Positions 17,820-27,011 of a DNA stretch of 64,000 nt are shown here, in pieces. The DNA is taken from NCBI GenBank assembly GCA_016190445.1, contig JACPQL010000005.1, forward strand, positions 30,733 through 94,732, read 5' to 3'. The translations under genes and the position numbers were made by a program. Numbering within the stretch: the first letter of the stretch is position 1; each line of letters opens with the position of its first letter. Under the pieces are notes generated by a model. That model saw only the letters and a list, made by a program, of their open reading frames with translations. It ran no database searches and was not told the origin of the DNA. Origin of the DNA: Chloroflexota bacterium (GTDB lineage: Bacteria > Chloroflexota > Dehalococcoidia > Lucifugimonadales > JACPQL01).

Positions 17820-18779
17820 ATGGCAACCGTCACCCTCGGAAGCGGCACATTTCTGTACGAAGTGGTGGAGGGATGGGCCAAGCTCCCCTCGGGCTGGTCA
17901 TTCAAGGAGGTGGCAGGCGTCGGCGTGGACGCCCACGACCGCGTTTACGCCTTCTCCCGGGGCCAGCACCCCATGACGGTGTTCGACCGCGACGGCAACT
18001 TCCTCACCTCCTGGGGCGAAGGGAAGTTTGCCCGCCCACACGCCGTCACCATGGGGCCGGACGACACCATGTACTGCACCGACGACGGCGCCCACGCTGT
18101 GTTCAAGTGCACGCTGGAGGGGAAGGTGCTCATGACCCTGGGCGTGCCGGGCAAGCCTGGCCCCTTCCAGGGCGGCCAGCCCTTCAACCGGTGCACCCAC
18201 GTCGCCCTCTCCCCTACGGGCGACATCTACGTCTCCGATGGCTACGGCAACTCCCGCGTCCACAAGTACACCGCCGATGGCAAGCTCCTCCTCTCCTGGG
18301 GCGAGCCCGGCACCGACCCAGGCCAGTTCAACCTCCCCCACAACATCGCAACCGACACGGCGGGCTACGTGTACGTGGCAGACCGGGAAAGCCATCGCGT
18401 CCAGGTCTTCGACCCTAGCGGCCGATACGAGACTCAGTGGAACAACCTGCACCGCCCCTGCGGGCTCTTCATAGACAAGGACAGGGGCTCCGGCCAGCTC
18501 TGCTACATCGGCGAGGCGGGCCCGGGCATGGCCGTGAACAAGAACGTGCCCAACCTGGGGGCCAGGGTCAGCATCCTCACCCTGCAAGGCTTGCCCCTGG
18601 CTCGCCTGGGCGACAGGCTCCCGGGCGAAGGGCCAGGACAGTTCATCGCGCCTCACGGCGTGGCCGTGGACTCCCACGGCGACATCTACGTGGCGGAGGT
18701 CTCCTGGACGGCCTACGGCCAGTACCTGACCCCACCACGGGAGGTGCGCACCCTCCAGAAGCTGGTGAGGAAACACTGA
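17820..18779 (+). CDS. NHL-repeat / 6-bladed beta-propeller protein (peptidyl-alpha-hydroxyglycine alpha-amidating lyase-like)
   Basis: 319 aa; VGVDAHDRVYAFSRGQHPMTVFDRDGNFLTSWGEGKFARPHAVT, GDIYVSDGYGNSRVHKYTADGKLLLSWGEPG. Confidence 0.88.
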   Translation: MATVTLGSGTFLYEVVEGWAKLPSGWSFKEVAGVGVDAHDRVYAFSRGQHPMTVFDRDGNFLTSWGEGKFARPHAVTMGPDDTMYCTDDGAHAVFKCTLEGKVLMTLGVPGKPGPFQGGQPFNRCTHVALSPTGDIYVSDGYGNSRVHKYTADGKLLLSWGEPGTDPGQFNLPHNIATDTAGYVYVADRESHRVQVFDPSGRYETQWNNLHRPCGLFIDKDRGSGQLCYIGEAGPGMAVNKNVPNLGARVSILTLQGLPLARLGDRLPGEGPGQFIAPHGVAVDSHGDIYVAEVSWTAYGQYLTPPREVRTLQKLVRKH

Positions 18780-18850
18780 TCAGACGAAAGTGCTCAACAG
18801 GTTCCTGAAAAAGGGGTGTGCGGTCCCGACAGGTCGGGATTGCCGGGGGT

Positions 18851-18948
18851 CTGGGGGTGTCCCCCAGATACAATATTACCCCCTTCCTGGCCAGGAAGGG
18901 GGTAAGGGGGATGGTCGTCCCGACGCGTCGGGATTCATCACCCTGCTA
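18851..18948. repeat. Intergenic palindrome-rich repeat, copy B (~98 bp)
   Basis: Contains perfect palindromes TTACCCCCTTCCTGGCCAGGAAGGGGGTAA (30 bp) and TCCCGACGCGTCGGGA (16 bp); matches 14159-14256. Confidence 0.88.
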
Positions 18949-20178
18949 GTACAGCGCCTGCTCTTTCACCAGACGCTCGTACTCCTCGGCGGGGATCTCC
19001 AGGAGCTGGCGGAAGACGTACTCGTTGTGCTCGCCCAGCAGGGGAGCGTGGCGTCGCACCGATCCCGGCGTGTCCGACAAAAGCCACGGCTGGCCGTACA
19101 GCCACTCCAGCCCCACCTTGGGGTGCTCCACCTCCACGTGGAACCCTCGCTCCCTAAAATGGGGGTCCAGGAACTGGTCCTCGATGTTCATCACCGTCAT
19201 GGCGGCCACGCCCGCCCCCTGGAGGAACTCCGTCACCTCATGGGCATCGTGCTGACAGGTCCACTCCGCGATGCGAGCGTCCAGCTCGGCGCGGTTCCTC
19301 TGGCGCTGGAAAGCGTCGGCAAACTTCGTGTCCCTGGCCCACTCCGGGTCCCCCAGGGCCCGGCAAAAGGCCTGCCACTCCTCCTCCGATGCCACCGCAA
19401 TGGAGACCCACCTGTCGTCGCCCCGGCAAGGGTAATTGTTGTGGGGCGCCATCATGGGGTGGTAGTTGCCCATGGGGCCCGCCACCCGCCCGTTCATTGC
19501 GTAGTCCATGATGGCCTCGCCCAACATGCTGGTGGTGGCCTCCCATTGGGACACCTCAATGTACTGCCCCTCTCCGGTGCGCCGGCGGTGATAGAGGGCC
19601 GTGGCCGTCGCCACGGCGGCGTGCATCGCGGCCAGGGCATCGCTCCAGGCCGCCTGGAGCTGTCCCACCAGTGGCTCCCCCTCGTAGCCCACCATGCTCA
19701 TGAGCCCCGAGAGCGCGTGGATTATGGTGGCGTAGGCGATGATGTCCTTCAGTGGGCCCGACTCCCCCGCCGCGGGCATGGAAACAACGATGATGTCCCG
19801 CCGGATGGCCCGCAGCTCCTCGTACCCCAGGCCCAGCCGCTCCATCACCCCCGGCGCGAAGTTGTTGGTGACCACATCGGCCATCGGGACCAGGCGCTTG
19901 ATGAGCGCCACCCCCTCAGGGTGCTTGAGGTTGACGGTGATGCTCAGCTTGTTGCGGTTGAAGCCGTGAAAAGCAGGCTGGAGATCGGGCCAGAGGCCCC
20001 GGTCTCCTCCAGCCACGTCATCCCCCACGATGGGGCGGCCCAGGCGGAGCCCGTCCATGCGGGCGCGGGACTCCACCTTGATCACCTCGGCGCCCATGTC
20101 GGCAAGGAGCTGGGCCGCCATGGGGCCGGCCCAGGCGCTGCCGAAGTCCAGCACTCGGTACCCTTCCAGCGGCTGCAC
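18946..20178 (-). CDS. Family III CoA-transferase (CaiB/BaiF)
   Basis: MQPLEGYRVLDFGSAWAGPMAAQLLADMGAEVIKVESRAR; 410 aa. Confidence 0.94.
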   Translation of the reverse strand: MQPLEGYRVLDFGSAWAGPMAAQLLADMGAEVIKVESRARMDGLRLGRPIVGDDVAGGDRGLWPDLQPAFHGFNRNKLSITVNLKHPEGVALIKRLVPMADVVTNNFAPGVMERLGLGYEELRAIRRDIIVVSMPAAGESGPLKDIIAYATIIHALSGLMSMVGYEGEPLVGQLQAAWSDALAAMHAAVATATALYHRRRTGEGQYIEVSQWEATTSMLGEAIMDYAMNGRVAGPMGNYHPMMAPHNNYPCRGDDRWVSIAVASEEEWQAFCRALGDPEWARDTKFADAFQRQRNRAELDARIAEWTCQHDAHEVTEFLQGAGVAAMTVMNIEDQFLDPHFRERGFHVEVEHPKVGLEWLYGQPWLLSDTPGSVRRHAPLLGEHNEYVFRQLLEIPAEEYERLVKEQALY

Positions 20179-20180
20179 GG

Positions 20181-21392
20181 CTATATCACCCCCGCCGCTC
20201 GAAGGCGCGGCAGATCATCCGGTATGTAGCCCAGGAGGTCGCAGAGCACCTCCCGGTTGTGCTGGCCGAGGGTGGGAGCAGGGAGACGCAGGCCCCAGGG
20301 CGTGGCGGAGAAGCGGTAAGGAGGGCCGGGATAAGTCAGCCTGCCCGCATCCGGGTGCCCCAACTCCTGAAAGTAGCTACGACTGGCCAGGTGCTCGTCG
20401 TGGACCACCTCCTGGATCGTCTGTACTGGAACGCAAGGGATGCGGTGCTCCCGACACAGGGCAAATATCTCTTCCTTGGTGTGCTCCATGAACCAGGGTA
20501 TGATCAGCCCCTCCGCCTCGTCCGGGTACTGCTCCGTCATGGCGCGGCGGTCCCGGTAGCGAGGGTTGTTGGTCCACTCCGGATTGCCCAGCAGGGCCAG
20601 GAAACGCTGGTACTGCTCCATCTGGGGGCAGTTGATACAGACGTAGCCGTCCTTGCAGGGGAGCACGCAGTTGGGGTACAGACCCAGACGGAACCGGTTC
20701 CCTGCCCGGTAGCCCGGTATGCCCTTGTAGATATAGGTGGGAAGGTGGTAGCCGGTGAGGAGCACCCCCACTACCTGGGCCTCGGCCACATCCACAAGCT
20801 GGCCCCTGCCGGTGGCTTCCCGGGCCACCAGGGCCATGACCGTGGCCAGGGCGGCGCCGAGTCCCGCCATGAAGCTGACCTGCGCCGCCGGCACCACCAG
20901 CGGCTCCCTCTGCGGCGTGCCGTTGCCAAAGCTGATGCCCCCCGCCGCATTGGCGCTCAGGTCGTGCCCCTTGTAGTCACGGTAGGGCCCCGTGCGACCG
21001 TATGGGGTGAGAGATGCAACGATAAGCCTGGGGAACCGCTCTTTCAGGGAGACGTAGTCCAGCCCCAAGCCATCCACGAAAGAGGCCCCCTGGTCCTCCA
21101 CCAGCACATCTGCGCTCTCCAGAAGACGCAGAAGAATGGCCCTGCCTGTGGCCTTCGAAGGGTTCAGGGTGATGCCCCGCTTGTTGGCGTTCAATGCCAG
21201 GTAGAGGCCGCTCTGCTCCCGGTGAGGCACATCGCCGGGGAAGGGGCCGTGGCGGCGCGACCGGTCGCCCCGCGGGTGCTCCACCTTCAGCACGTCGGCC
21301 CCCATGTCGGCGAGGGTGCGGGCGCAGAAAGGTGCAGAGACGTACTCGCCCCACTCGATGACCTTCACTCCCTCGAGGGCCATGCGGCTCAT
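20181..21392 (-). CDS. Family III CoA-transferase (CaiB/BaiF)
   Basis: MSRMALEGVKVIEWGEYVSAPFCARTLADMGADVLKVEHPRGDRSRRHGPFPGD; start trimmed. Confidence 0.93.
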   Translation of the reverse strand: MSRMALEGVKVIEWGEYVSAPFCARTLADMGADVLKVEHPRGDRSRRHGPFPGDVPHREQSGLYLALNANKRGITLNPSKATGRAILLRLLESADVLVEDQGASFVDGLGLDYVSLKERFPRLIVASLTPYGRTGPYRDYKGHDLSANAAGGISFGNGTPQREPLVVPAAQVSFMAGLGAALATVMALVAREATGRGQLVDVAEAQVVGVLLTGYHLPTYIYKGIPGYRAGNRFRLGLYPNCVLPCKDGYVCINCPQMEQYQRFLALLGNPEWTNNPRYRDRRAMTEQYPDEAEGLIIPWFMEHTKEEIFALCREHRIPCVPVQTIQEVVHDEHLASRSYFQELGHPDAGRLTYPGPPYRFSATPWGLRLPAPTLGQHNREVLCDLLGYIPDDLPRLRAAGVI

Positions 21393-22612
21393 TCGAAGAC
21401 CTGCTGCCCCGCCAGGCGCTCCACCTCGCCCGCCCCCATGCCCAGCACCTGGCAAAGCACGTAGTCGTTATCGCCTCCCAAAAGAGGGCCGTGGCGCCGC
21501 ACGCTGGCCGGCGTGGCGGACAGGCGCCAGGGCGGCACCTGCACATGCGTTGTCCCCAGCTTGGGGTGCTCCACATCCTGCCAGACGCCCCTGGCCCGCA
21601 GGTGCGGGTCTTCGAACAGGTCTTTGGCGCTGAAGGAGGGGATGGCAGCAACCCCCGCTTCTTGCAGTTCCTGCATGGCCTGGCGGGCATCCCGCTGGCA
21701 GGTCCACGCCCCGATGATGGAGTCCAGCTCCGCCTGCTGCGCCCACCGCGCCGCGCCGTCGGCGAAGCGGGGGTCCGCAGCCAGGTCCGGCCTGCCCAGC
21801 ACGAGACACAGGGCGCGCCACTCATCATCGGTGCCCACCGCCAGGCTGAGCCAGGTGTCATTTTCCTTACAAGGGTAGCAGCCGTGGGGGGCCATGAGGG
21901 GGTCCCGGTTGCCCCGGCGCGGCGTGACCCGCTGGTTCATGGCGTAGTCCATCACGGCATCCCCCAGGTGGCGAGTGATGGCCTCTGCGGCGGCGTGGTC
22001 TATGTACTGGCCCACGCCGGTGCGCTGGCGATGGTACAGTGCCGCCAGCACGGCGAAGGTCAGGTTGGTGCCCACCCGCATATCTATGCTGTCCCGCAGT
22101 TCGGTGGGCGGGCCGTCCTGATAGCCTGTGATGGAGCCCATACCGCTCATGGCATTGAACACGTTGGCGTAGCCCGCCAGCTCCCGCCACGGGCCCGTGG
22201 AGCCGAAGGCGCAGGATGAGGCCATGACCAGCGTGGGGTTGACCTGCCGGAGCACCTGATAGCCTAGTCCAATTCGGTCCATCACCCCAAGGCGAAAATT
22301 CTCCACCACCACGTCGCTCACCGCCACCAGGCGCTTGATTATCTGGACCCCCTCGGGGCGACGCAGGTTCAGACGCAGGCCAAGCTTGTTCAAGTTGGCG
22401 CTATTGAAGGTGGGCGACGAATCCAGGTCGCCGCTTACGGAGTAGGCACCGCGCCTCATGGCGTCGGGGTACTGGGCCGTCTCCACCTTTATGACCTCGG
22501 CGCCCAGCATCCCCAGGAAGAGGGTGCAGCCGGGTCCAGCCAGCGCCCACGTGAAGTCCACCACACGGACTCCCGCCAGAGGGCCACTCCCTTCCTGCAT
22601 CCCTTCCAGCAT
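21389..22612 (-). CDS. Family III CoA-transferase (CaiB/BaiF)
   Basis: MLEGMQEGSGPLAGVRVVDFTWALAGPGCTLFLGMLGAEVIKVET; 4-bp overlap with next gene. Confidence 0.93.
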   Translation of the reverse strand: MLEGMQEGSGPLAGVRVVDFTWALAGPGCTLFLGMLGAEVIKVETAQYPDAMRRGAYSVSGDLDSSPTFNSANLNKLGLRLNLRRPEGVQIIKRLVAVSDVVVENFRLGVMDRIGLGYQVLRQVNPTLVMASSCAFGSTGPWRELAGYANVFNAMSGMGSITGYQDGPPTELRDSIDMRVGTNLTFAVLAALYHRQRTGVGQYIDHAAAEAITRHLGDAVMDYAMNQRVTPRRGNRDPLMAPHGCYPCKENDTWLSLAVGTDDEWRALCLVLGRPDLAADPRFADGAARWAQQAELDSIIGAWTCQRDARQAMQELQEAGVAAIPSFSAKDLFEDPHLRARGVWQDVEHPKLGTTHVQVPPWRLSATPASVRRHGPLLGGDNDYVLCQVLGMGAGEVERLAGQQVFE

Positions 22613-22614
22613 CG

Positions 22615-23841
22615 TTAGACCACACCCGCCCTGTGCAGCTCCGCCAGCTCTCCAGGCGCCAACCCCAGCAGACCGCAGTACACCTCCCGGTTGTGCTGGC
22701 CCAGAAGAGGGGCTGGCCCCTGCTGGCTGCGGGGCGCCTCTGAGAAGCCATAAGGGCGAGACGGATACGCCAGTCTCCCGGCAGACGGGTGCTCTATCTC
22801 CTCGAAGAAATCCCTGGCGGCGAACTGCGGCGAGTGGAACACGTCCTCGGTGGTGGCGAAATAGGCCGCGGGACACCCACTGGGCGCAGCCGTCTGGAAG
22901 ACCTCTTCCTTGGTGTGGGCAGCCACCCACTCCCTGAGCACAGCGTTCACCTCGTCCCGGTGACGATAGCGGTCTTCCCAGGTGCGGAACCTCTCTTCAG
23001 TGCCCAGCTCAGGACGCCCCATGGCTGCGGTGAGCCCCTGCCAGTGCCGGTCTTCCCGAGGGTAAAGGATGACATAGCCGTCCTTGCAGGGGAAGATACC
23101 GCCGAAGTGGTAGGAGCGCCGCCGCGTCACCAGCTCGCCGGTGTTGGCGAAGAGCTGGATGTTCAGCAGGTTGAGCATCATGGCCGCCTCCTGCTTGGAG
23201 ACATCCACGTGCTGGCCAGAGCCCGTCAGGTTGCGGGCGATGAGGGCCGCCACCGTGGCGATAGCGGCATGGAGACCACCATCGTACTCCGCCAAATAGG
23301 TCCCTCCCTGCACCGGCTCGCGGCCCGGGAAAAGCTCGTTGCTCAGACTACCAGGCAGGGTGTATCCCTCTCCTCCCGCGTGGAACAGGTTCATCGGGTA
23401 GGCCCTGTACTGGCTGTAAGGCCCCGTCTGGCCGAAGGGCGTCACGGAGGTGTACACCAGGCGGGGGTTGAGGGAGCAAAGCGCATCGTGGTCGAGGCCA
23501 ATGGCCGCCATGACGCCCGGAGTGGCGTCCTCCACCAGCACGTCAGCGGACGCGGCCAGGCGACGGAACAGGTCACGCCCCGTGGCTGTCTCCAGGTTCA
23601 GGGTGACGCCCTGTTTGCTGGTGTTCAAATACAGGAAGAGGCCGCTCAGCTCATCGTCAGGCAAATCCTCGGGGAAGGGGCCACGCCTCCGGGCGGGGTC
23701 TCCGCCTCCTGGCCCCTCCACCTTGATAACGCGGGCCCCCAGCTCGGCCAGCAGCTTGCCGCAGTAGGGGCCCGCCACCATGGTGGCATACTCCAGAACC
23801 GTTATCCCGGCCAGCAGGTCCCGCTCTGCCATAGCTGTCAT
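22615..23841 (-). CDS. Family III CoA-transferase (CaiB/BaiF)
   Basis: MTAMAERDLLAGITVLEYATMVAGPYCGKLLAELGARVIKVEGPGGGDPARRRGPFP; ATGA overlap with upstream gene. Confidence 0.93.
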   Translation of the reverse strand: MTAMAERDLLAGITVLEYATMVAGPYCGKLLAELGARVIKVEGPGGGDPARRRGPFPEDLPDDELSGLFLYLNTSKQGVTLNLETATGRDLFRRLAASADVLVEDATPGVMAAIGLDHDALCSLNPRLVYTSVTPFGQTGPYSQYRAYPMNLFHAGGEGYTLPGSLSNELFPGREPVQGGTYLAEYDGGLHAAIATVAALIARNLTGSGQHVDVSKQEAAMMLNLLNIQLFANTGELVTRRRSYHFGGIFPCKDGYVILYPREDRHWQGLTAAMGRPELGTEERFRTWEDRYRHRDEVNAVLREWVAAHTKEEVFQTAAPSGCPAAYFATTEDVFHSPQFAARDFFEEIEHPSAGRLAYPSRPYGFSEAPRSQQGPAPLLGQHNREVYCGLLGLAPGELAELHRAGVV

Positions 23842-24950
23842 GAGCCGCGAAGGGGCAGGGCCACCACCGCCAGGCCCACAGCCGTCACCTCCCGCCGCTG
23901 GTTCTCCGCCCAAATCTCCATGTCCACCAGGTGCTCGCCCTTGTCCACGCGCTTGCCCTTGACCCGACCCCTGCACCAGGTGGTGTCCCCGACGAAGTTG
24001 AAGCGGCGCAGCTCCACCCTGATGCGCCGCAGAAAGCCGTCGTCACCTGTCCAGTTGGTCATCAGGTGGCCCAGCCAGGAGACCCGCTGAGGGCCGTAGT
24101 CATACGGCCCCGGCAGCCCCACCTCCTGTGCCCGGCTCCGCTCCATGTGCACCAGCTCCGGCACGTCCACAGCGCCGGTGGTGGAGTCCACCATGCCCAC
24201 GGCGGGGTGCTGCCTCTGGTACTCCAGGGCAAAGCGGTGGGCCCGGATATAGGGAGAGCCGGCCCCGATGAGCCAGGCGTAGATGTCTCGCAGGCTCAGG
24301 GGGCCCTTCACCACCGGGGGCAGCTCCTCACCCTCTTTCACGTCCTCCCAGTAGCGGGGCGTCGCACCACGAATCTCCTCCTGGTCGTAGGCCCGGTAGA
24401 CGGCCTCCAGCTCCTCGGAAGCGTGGCTGGCGGGCTGGACGTCCCGGTAGCGGCCCCGTTCCCCGGCGGCGCCTCGCTCCACCCGGACGCTCCACCCCAG
24501 GCACTTGCCCACCATCTCTCCTGTCTGGTTGCGGTACACTCCCTCCACATATTCGATGAACGAGCGGCCCGCCGCTCTACTCCGCTTCTCCTGAACATCC
24601 ACCAGCCGGGTACTACACGAGAGGGTATCGCCCTCTCGCACCGGCAGGCAGAACTCCCAGTCGCTGCCGGCGTTCCACGCGTGGATGCCGGGGAAGCCCA
24701 CTCGGCCCGTCACCCAGTAGACGCTGCCCAGAAAGCACGGCGGCGCAACTATGCCCCCGTAGCGGCTCTTCCGGGCGTAGGCTGGGTCGCGAAAGAGGGG
24801 GTTGGCATCGCCGATGCCGTCGCAGAAGTGGCGGATGGCATCTCTGGTGGCCTGGGTGTTAAACAGCGCCGTTGGATGGTGCTCCACCCCGATGCGGCGG
24901 CGCACGTCCTCCACCATCTCCTGGGTAATGACAGCGTGGCGTTGCGTCAT
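23838..24950 (-). CDS. Two-domain MaoC / FAS1-like dehydratase (hot-dog fold hydratase)
   Basis: 370 aa; AIRHFCDGIGDANPLFRDPAYARKSRYGGIVAPPCFL and GEELPPVVKGPLSLRDIYAWLIGAGSP, C-terminal FNFVGDTTWCRGRVKGKR. Confidence 0.88.
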   Translation of the reverse strand: MTQRHAVITQEMVEDVRRRIGVEHHPTALFNTQATRDAIRHFCDGIGDANPLFRDPAYARKSRYGGIVAPPCFLGSVYWVTGRVGFPGIHAWNAGSDWEFCLPVREGDTLSCSTRLVDVQEKRSRAAGRSFIEYVEGVYRNQTGEMVGKCLGWSVRVERGAAGERGRYRDVQPASHASEELEAVYRAYDQEEIRGATPRYWEDVKEGEELPPVVKGPLSLRDIYAWLIGAGSPYIRAHRFALEYQRQHPAVGMVDSTTGAVDVPELVHMERSRAQEVGLPGPYDYGPQRVSWLGHLMTNWTGDDGFLRRIRVELRRFNFVGDTTWCRGRVKGKRVDKGEHLVDMEIWAENQRREVTAVGLAVVALPLRGS

Positions 24951-25906
24951 GAGGACGAACCCTGCCCCGCGCCCACCGGGGGGATCGTAATACGCGGGAC
25001 CACGTCCCTGGCGATGGTCTCCAAGGTAGCCGGAATGTCCTCCGGGTGGCAGGCCCAGCTAAAGAGCACCATCCTGGCCCCGGCATCCACATACTCCTGG
25101 AGGCGCTGGACGCAGTGTTCCGGGGTGCCCACCAGGCAGTATTGGCCCACCAGCCGCTGGAAGTCTCCCGCCACGTACCGTGAGCCGAGGTTCGCCGCGG
25201 CGACCCGCATCGCCTTCTCACCGTCCGCATAGATAGACGTATGGATGTAGAGCGCGAACGTGAACCCTTCCAGAGAGCGGCCCGCCTCCCAGGCCAGACG
25301 AGCGATGGCATCCACGCTCTGGCTGTACCGCTCAGGGCTATACAGGTAGGGGAGCCAGCCGTCGCCGAAGGCCACCGCCCGGCGCATGGCGGCCTCCTGC
25401 CGTCCCCCCACCCAAACCGGTGGGTGGGGCCTCTGCACCGGCGCGGGCCGCAGGGTCACATCGTGGAGCTGGAAGAACCGCCCATCAAAGTTGACCGTGT
25501 CCTCGGTCCAGAGGCGGCGCAACAGCGTCAGCGCCTCGTTGGCCCTGGCCCCCCTCTCCTGCACGGCCACGCCGCTAGCCTCAAACTCTCCCGGAAACTC
25601 TCCCCCGACCCCCACGCCAAGGGTAAGCCTGCCCCCCGAGGCCACATCCAGTGTGGTGGCCGCCTTCGACAGCACTACGGGGTTGTGCAAAGGCAGGAGG
25701 ACAATGGAGCTGAGCAGCCGGATGCGCTGCGTGGCACCCGCCGCCACCCCCAGCAAAGTCAGGGCGTGGGCCGAGGGGCTCCGGGACATCATATGCTCAC
25801 CGGAGGCCACGTAGTGGAAGCCCAGGGCCTCGGCGTGGCGGGCCATCTCCGCCGCCTTGGCGATGCTACCCAGGGTTATGCCAAACTCCAGCCTGCTGTC
25901 TGCCAT
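24947..25906 (-). CDS. LLM-class (luciferase-like, flavin/F420-dependent) oxidoreductase
   Basis: 319 aa; EFGITLGSIAKAAEMARHAEALGFHYVASGEHMM, LTLGVGVGGEFPGEFEASG, HPPVWVGGRQEAAMRRAVAFGDGWLP. Confidence 0.92.
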   Translation of the reverse strand: MADSRLEFGITLGSIAKAAEMARHAEALGFHYVASGEHMMSRSPSAHALTLLGVAAGATQRIRLLSSIVLLPLHNPVVLSKAATTLDVASGGRLTLGVGVGGEFPGEFEASGVAVQERGARANEALTLLRRLWTEDTVNFDGRFFQLHDVTLRPAPVQRPHPPVWVGGRQEAAMRRAVAFGDGWLPYLYSPERYSQSVDAIARLAWEAGRSLEGFTFALYIHTSIYADGEKAMRVAAANLGSRYVAGDFQRLVGQYCLVGTPEHCVQRLQEYVDAGARMVLFSWACHPEDIPATLETIARDVVPRITIPPVGAGQGSSS

Positions 25907-25927
25907 GATGCACCCTCTCGTCCTTGC

Positions 25928-26968
25928 TCAGATGATCTCTTTGGTAACCATCCAGGAATCGCCAAAGATGGGGAGGAAGACCGCATGGTAAGGCTCCGGG
26001 CCGCCAGCCACCAGGACCATGATATCCTCCGGCCTCCTGGCCACGTGGACCATGCCGTCCTTGATGACCGGCTCGATCCTCTCGAGGCGCATCAGGTCCG
26101 GGGACAGCCGCGACTCCGGGAAGGCGCTGTGCTCGTACAGGAACCGCTTCACGTCCTGCTTACTCATGCCCTCGCGAATTGCCAGGCTCGCATGGCCCGA
26201 GGTCACGATTATGCCCGGCTCGCCCCGGCCCAGCAGGACGTTGTTCCCAGCCATCTGCCCCATGCCATCGGCCATGTGCATGAGCATGTCCTTCCAGTGG
26301 ACACACGTGGCCGTATGAACATTCAGGGTGCCGCTGGGTGCGAAGACCGTCACAGTGCTCTGCTCAGGCTTGAAGCCGCGCTCCACATGAAGAGGTTCCC
26401 ATGGCGAGTTCTCTTCGTCCTCACCAAAGCAGAAGCTGTACTTGCCAGGAAAGCCGTGGATGGCTTTGTCCACCAGTTCATTCTTGGCCCCACCCACGTT
26501 CAGCAGTATGAGCCGCATGGCCCGACCAATGGTGGCGTTGGCCTGTGCGCCAGGGCCCAGACATCCCCGCCGGCAGTTGATGCTCAGGGTCCCCCGCACG
26601 GGCCCGTTGATGATCACGCCTACGGCACAGGGATTGGTGGTGGCCTGGACCGCATCTATGTTGAACTGGCGCTCCTGGAGGCACCCCACCGCGGCTATCA
26701 GCACCGGCATGTACTCCGGGCGGCATCCGGCCATCACCGCATTTACGGCTATCTTCTCCACCGTGGCCACACCGTTCATGGGCCCCACGATACCCACCGC
26801 CACCTGCGGGTCACGGCCACACGCCTCCACCATGCGCCACACCCGCTCCTCGGTGGGTGGAATCACAGGCAGGCCGTCGCCCCACCCGCGCCGCATCACC
26901 TCCTCGTTGACCCGCTCCAGGGAGTCCTCAAACTCAACGACGTCGGACGCCAGACGTCCTTTGGACAT
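25928..26968 (-). CDS. Uncharacterised ~350 aa protein, paralogue of 16041-17117 (GLPV-PPT family), linked to UGSC selenoprotein 2
   Basis: WGDGLPVIPPTEERVWRMVEACGRDPQVAVG, AQANATIGRAMRLILLNVGGA, WEPLHVERGF, PEDIMVLVAGG; start trimmed to MSKGRLASD. Confidence 0.85.
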   Translation of the reverse strand: MSKGRLASDVVEFEDSLERVNEEVMRRGWGDGLPVIPPTEERVWRMVEACGRDPQVAVGIVGPMNGVATVEKIAVNAVMAGCRPEYMPVLIAAVGCLQERQFNIDAVQATTNPCAVGVIINGPVRGTLSINCRRGCLGPGAQANATIGRAMRLILLNVGGAKNELVDKAIHGFPGKYSFCFGEDEENSPWEPLHVERGFKPEQSTVTVFAPSGTLNVHTATCVHWKDMLMHMADGMGQMAGNNVLLGRGEPGIIVTSGHASLAIREGMSKQDVKRFLYEHSAFPESRLSPDLMRLERIEPVIKDGMVHVARRPEDIMVLVAGGPEPYHAVFLPIFGDSWMVTKEII

Positions 26969-27011
26969 CACTCCGACCTCTCCTCTCCCTCTAGCGCCAT
27001 TGTAATGTACA

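Noticed and set aside
18790-24090. Other large + strand ORFs (479, 401, 433 aa)
   Set aside because: Shadow ORFs opposite CoA-transferase/MaoC genes; translations lack family motifs.
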